Below, piece by piece: positions 62,763-64,000 of a stretch of 64,000 bases of DNA; the stretch's first letter is position 1, and every line of letters begins with the position of its first letter. The notes beneath the pieces were generated by a model. That model saw only the letters and a list, made by a program, of their open reading frames with translations. It did not search any database and had not been told where the DNA came from. A program made the translations under genes and the position numbers. The stretch comes from Thermotoga maritima MSB8 (GTDB taxonomy: Bacteria; Thermotogota; Thermotogae; Thermotogales; Thermotogaceae). The stretch covers positions 1,316,465-1,380,464 of the forward strand of contig NC_000853.1 in the NCBI RefSeq assembly GCF_000008545.1, read 5' to 3'.

Positions 62763-64000
62763 ATGGAATACAAAAACACACTGAACTTGCCAAAAACTTC
62801 ATTTCCAATGAAGGCAAACTTGGTGAACAAAGAAAAAGTTTTTCTCGAAGAATGGGAAAAGATGGACCTTTACAACTACGTACTCGAACAGAGAAAAGGA
62901 AAACCCCTTTTTGTCCTGCACGATGGACCCCCTTACGCAAACGGTCACATCCACATTGGAACGGCCCTGAACAAGATTCTGAAGGACATCGTCGTCAAAT
63001 ACAAAACGATGAGAGGATACAGGGCACCGTACGTTCCTGGCTGGGACACCCACGGTCTTCCCATAGAACACAGGGTGTCTCAGGAACTGGGTGAAAAGAT
63101 AAAAGAAATGTCACCCGCAGAGATCAGAAAGAAGTGTGAGGAATTCGCTCTCAGATTCGTTGATATACAGAGAGAAGAATTTAAAAGACTCGGCGTTCGG
63201 GGAGACTGGGAAAATCCATACATCACGTTGAAGCCAGACTACGAGGTGAAAATACTGGATGTTTTCAAAACCCTTGTAGAACAGGGAAACGTTTACAGAT
63301 CTTTGAAACCCATCTACTGGTGTCCGAGATGCAGAACTGCCCTCGCGGAAGCGGAAATCGAATACCACGATCATAAATCTCCTTCCATATACGTGAAGTT
63401 CAGATCCAAAGAAGATCCGAATTTCTTCATCGTGATATGGACCACAACACCCTGGACACTGCCGGCAAACGTCGGTATCGCTCTGCACCCCGATTACGAA
63501 TACTCGGTGGTGAAAGTCGGAGAAGAGAAATGGGTCATCGCAACGGATCTTCTCGATGCTTTTTCGAAGGAGACTGGAATCGACTGTTCCAATGTCGTCG
63601 AGAAAATAAAAGGAAAAGATCTGGAAGGAAAAGAGTTCGTTCATCCCATCTTCGATGACAGGACCTCCAGAGTCATTCTGGCCGATTACGTATCTCTCGA
63701 AACAGGAACAGGATGTGTTCACATAGCCCCCGGTCACGGTGAAGAAGACTACATCTACGGTCATGTGCAATACGGTCTTCCCATCGTCTCTCCCGTTGAT
63801 GAGGAGGGACGTTTCACGGAAGAAGCGGGAAAATACAAGGGAATGTTCATAGAAGATGCCAACGAGGTGATCATAGAGGATCTGAAGAGAAAGGGTATTC
63901 TCGTTCACGCTTCAAGTATCACACACTCCTACCCGCACTGCTGGCGCTGTAAAGGACCTGTGATCTTCAGAGCAACTGAGCAGTGGTTCATTTCTGTGGA
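62763..64000 (+). CDS. ileS: isoleucyl-tRNA synthetase, N-terminal part (runs off the window)
   Basis: ATG 62763 after GGAGGTG, 21 bases past the regulator stop. The frame is open to the edge, about 412 residues. Class I HIGH motif is [14 protein letters not shown] (near 60-73), followed by [11 protein letters not shown], zinc-type CPRC, the editing-domain motif [12 protein letters not shown] and GHGEEDY. There is no space for a T-box leader. A 265-codon antisense frame over this gene is a shadow. Confidence 0.95.
   Translation, partial: MEYKNTLNLPKTSFPMKANLVNKEKVFLEEWEKMDLYNYVLEQRKGKPLFVLHDGPPYANGHIHIGTALNKILKDIVVKYKTMRGYRAPYVPGWDTHGLPIEHRVSQELGEKIKEMSPAEIRKKCEEFALRFVDIQREEFKRLGVRGDWENPYITLKPDYEVKILDVFKTLVEQGNVYRSLKPIYWCPRCRTALAEAEIEYHDHKSPSIYVKFRSKEDPNFFIVIWTTTPWTLPANVGIALHPDYEYSVVKVGEEKWVIATDLLDAFSKETGIDCSNVVEKIKGKDLEGKEFVHPIFDDRTSRVILADYVSLETGTGCVHIAPGHGEEDYIYGHVQYGLPIVSPVDEEGRFTEEAGKYKGMFIEDANEVIIEDLKRKGILVHASSITHSYPHCWRCKGPVIFRATEQWFISV

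Noticed and set aside
63111-63908. 265-residue minus-strand open frame
   Set aside because: Antisense to ileS, whose motifs are unmistakable on the plus strand.

Overview
The window is a piece of a Thermotoga chromosome, most likely from the T. maritima / T. petrophila / T. naphthophila group. The evidence is the moderate GC with AGA/GAA/TTC-rich codon use, GGAGG-type ribosome sites with frequent GTG and TTG starts, tightly packed operons, and familiar gene orders (rpsO-pnp-M16 peptidase-guaB, gltX-PHP, rtcB, kinase-regulator-ileS). This assignment comes from pattern recognition, not from a database search.

Left core, 1-7960. A minus-strand operon holds a 4Fe-4S ferredoxin, a NifX/MTH1175-like protein, two MinD-type ATPases with ferredoxin inserts, and the start of a radical SAM enzyme. 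A methyltransferase, an RND/MMPL transporter, a metallo-beta-lactamase-fold protein, RNase HI, a small frameshifted membrane-protein gene and an aldo/keto reductase follow.

Accessory island, 7950-41700. One plan recurs four times: a minus-strand TPR-like regulator with a central helix-turn-helix, a short divergent promoter region, then on the plus strand a small Sec-exported peptide. In copies 1-3 this leads into short peptide genes, radical SAM-SPASM maturases and ABC exporters. I read this as a thermophilic RRNPP-like signalling cassette driving ribosomally made, modified peptides (RiPPs). Module 1 (7950-15856) has a regulator remnant and a 29-residue peptide. Module 2 (16066-23915) has a 31-residue Gly/Cys peptide that looks like the T. 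maritima stationary-phase peptide TM1316. Module 3 (23951-33077) has four Cys-rich peptides sharing the leader MEFLN and two maturases. Module 4 (34479-41675) leads to a 17-codon ORF, a cobalamin-domain-type radical SAM protein, a possible CHAT/caspase-like protein and an MFS exporter. HicBA toxin-antitoxin copies lie downstream of two regulators, and a HigBA-SecB-like toxin-antitoxin-chaperone set sits before the fourth. Gene conversion, duplication and decay are visible throughout.

Transition, 41928-45600. A secreted repeat protein and a small hypothetical protein precede a foreign-looking, possibly archaeal block: a Rieske oxygenase, a frameshifted CPBP-like membrane protein and a pyrimidine-dimer glycosylase gene with an in-frame amber codon.

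Right core, 45700-64000. Divergent tRNA genes (initiator Met and Gly-CCC) and the plus-strand rpsO-pnp-peptidase-guaB series come first. A long minus-strand operon follows (rtcB, RseC-like, DRTGG, CBS-ATPase, DRTGG-like, PHP, gltX, hydrolase, AI-2E permease, TPR protein). Last is a plus-strand set: Mut7-C protein, soluble histidine kinase, CheY-like regulator and ileS, which runs off the right edge. No insertion sequence, CRISPR array or replication origin was recognised.
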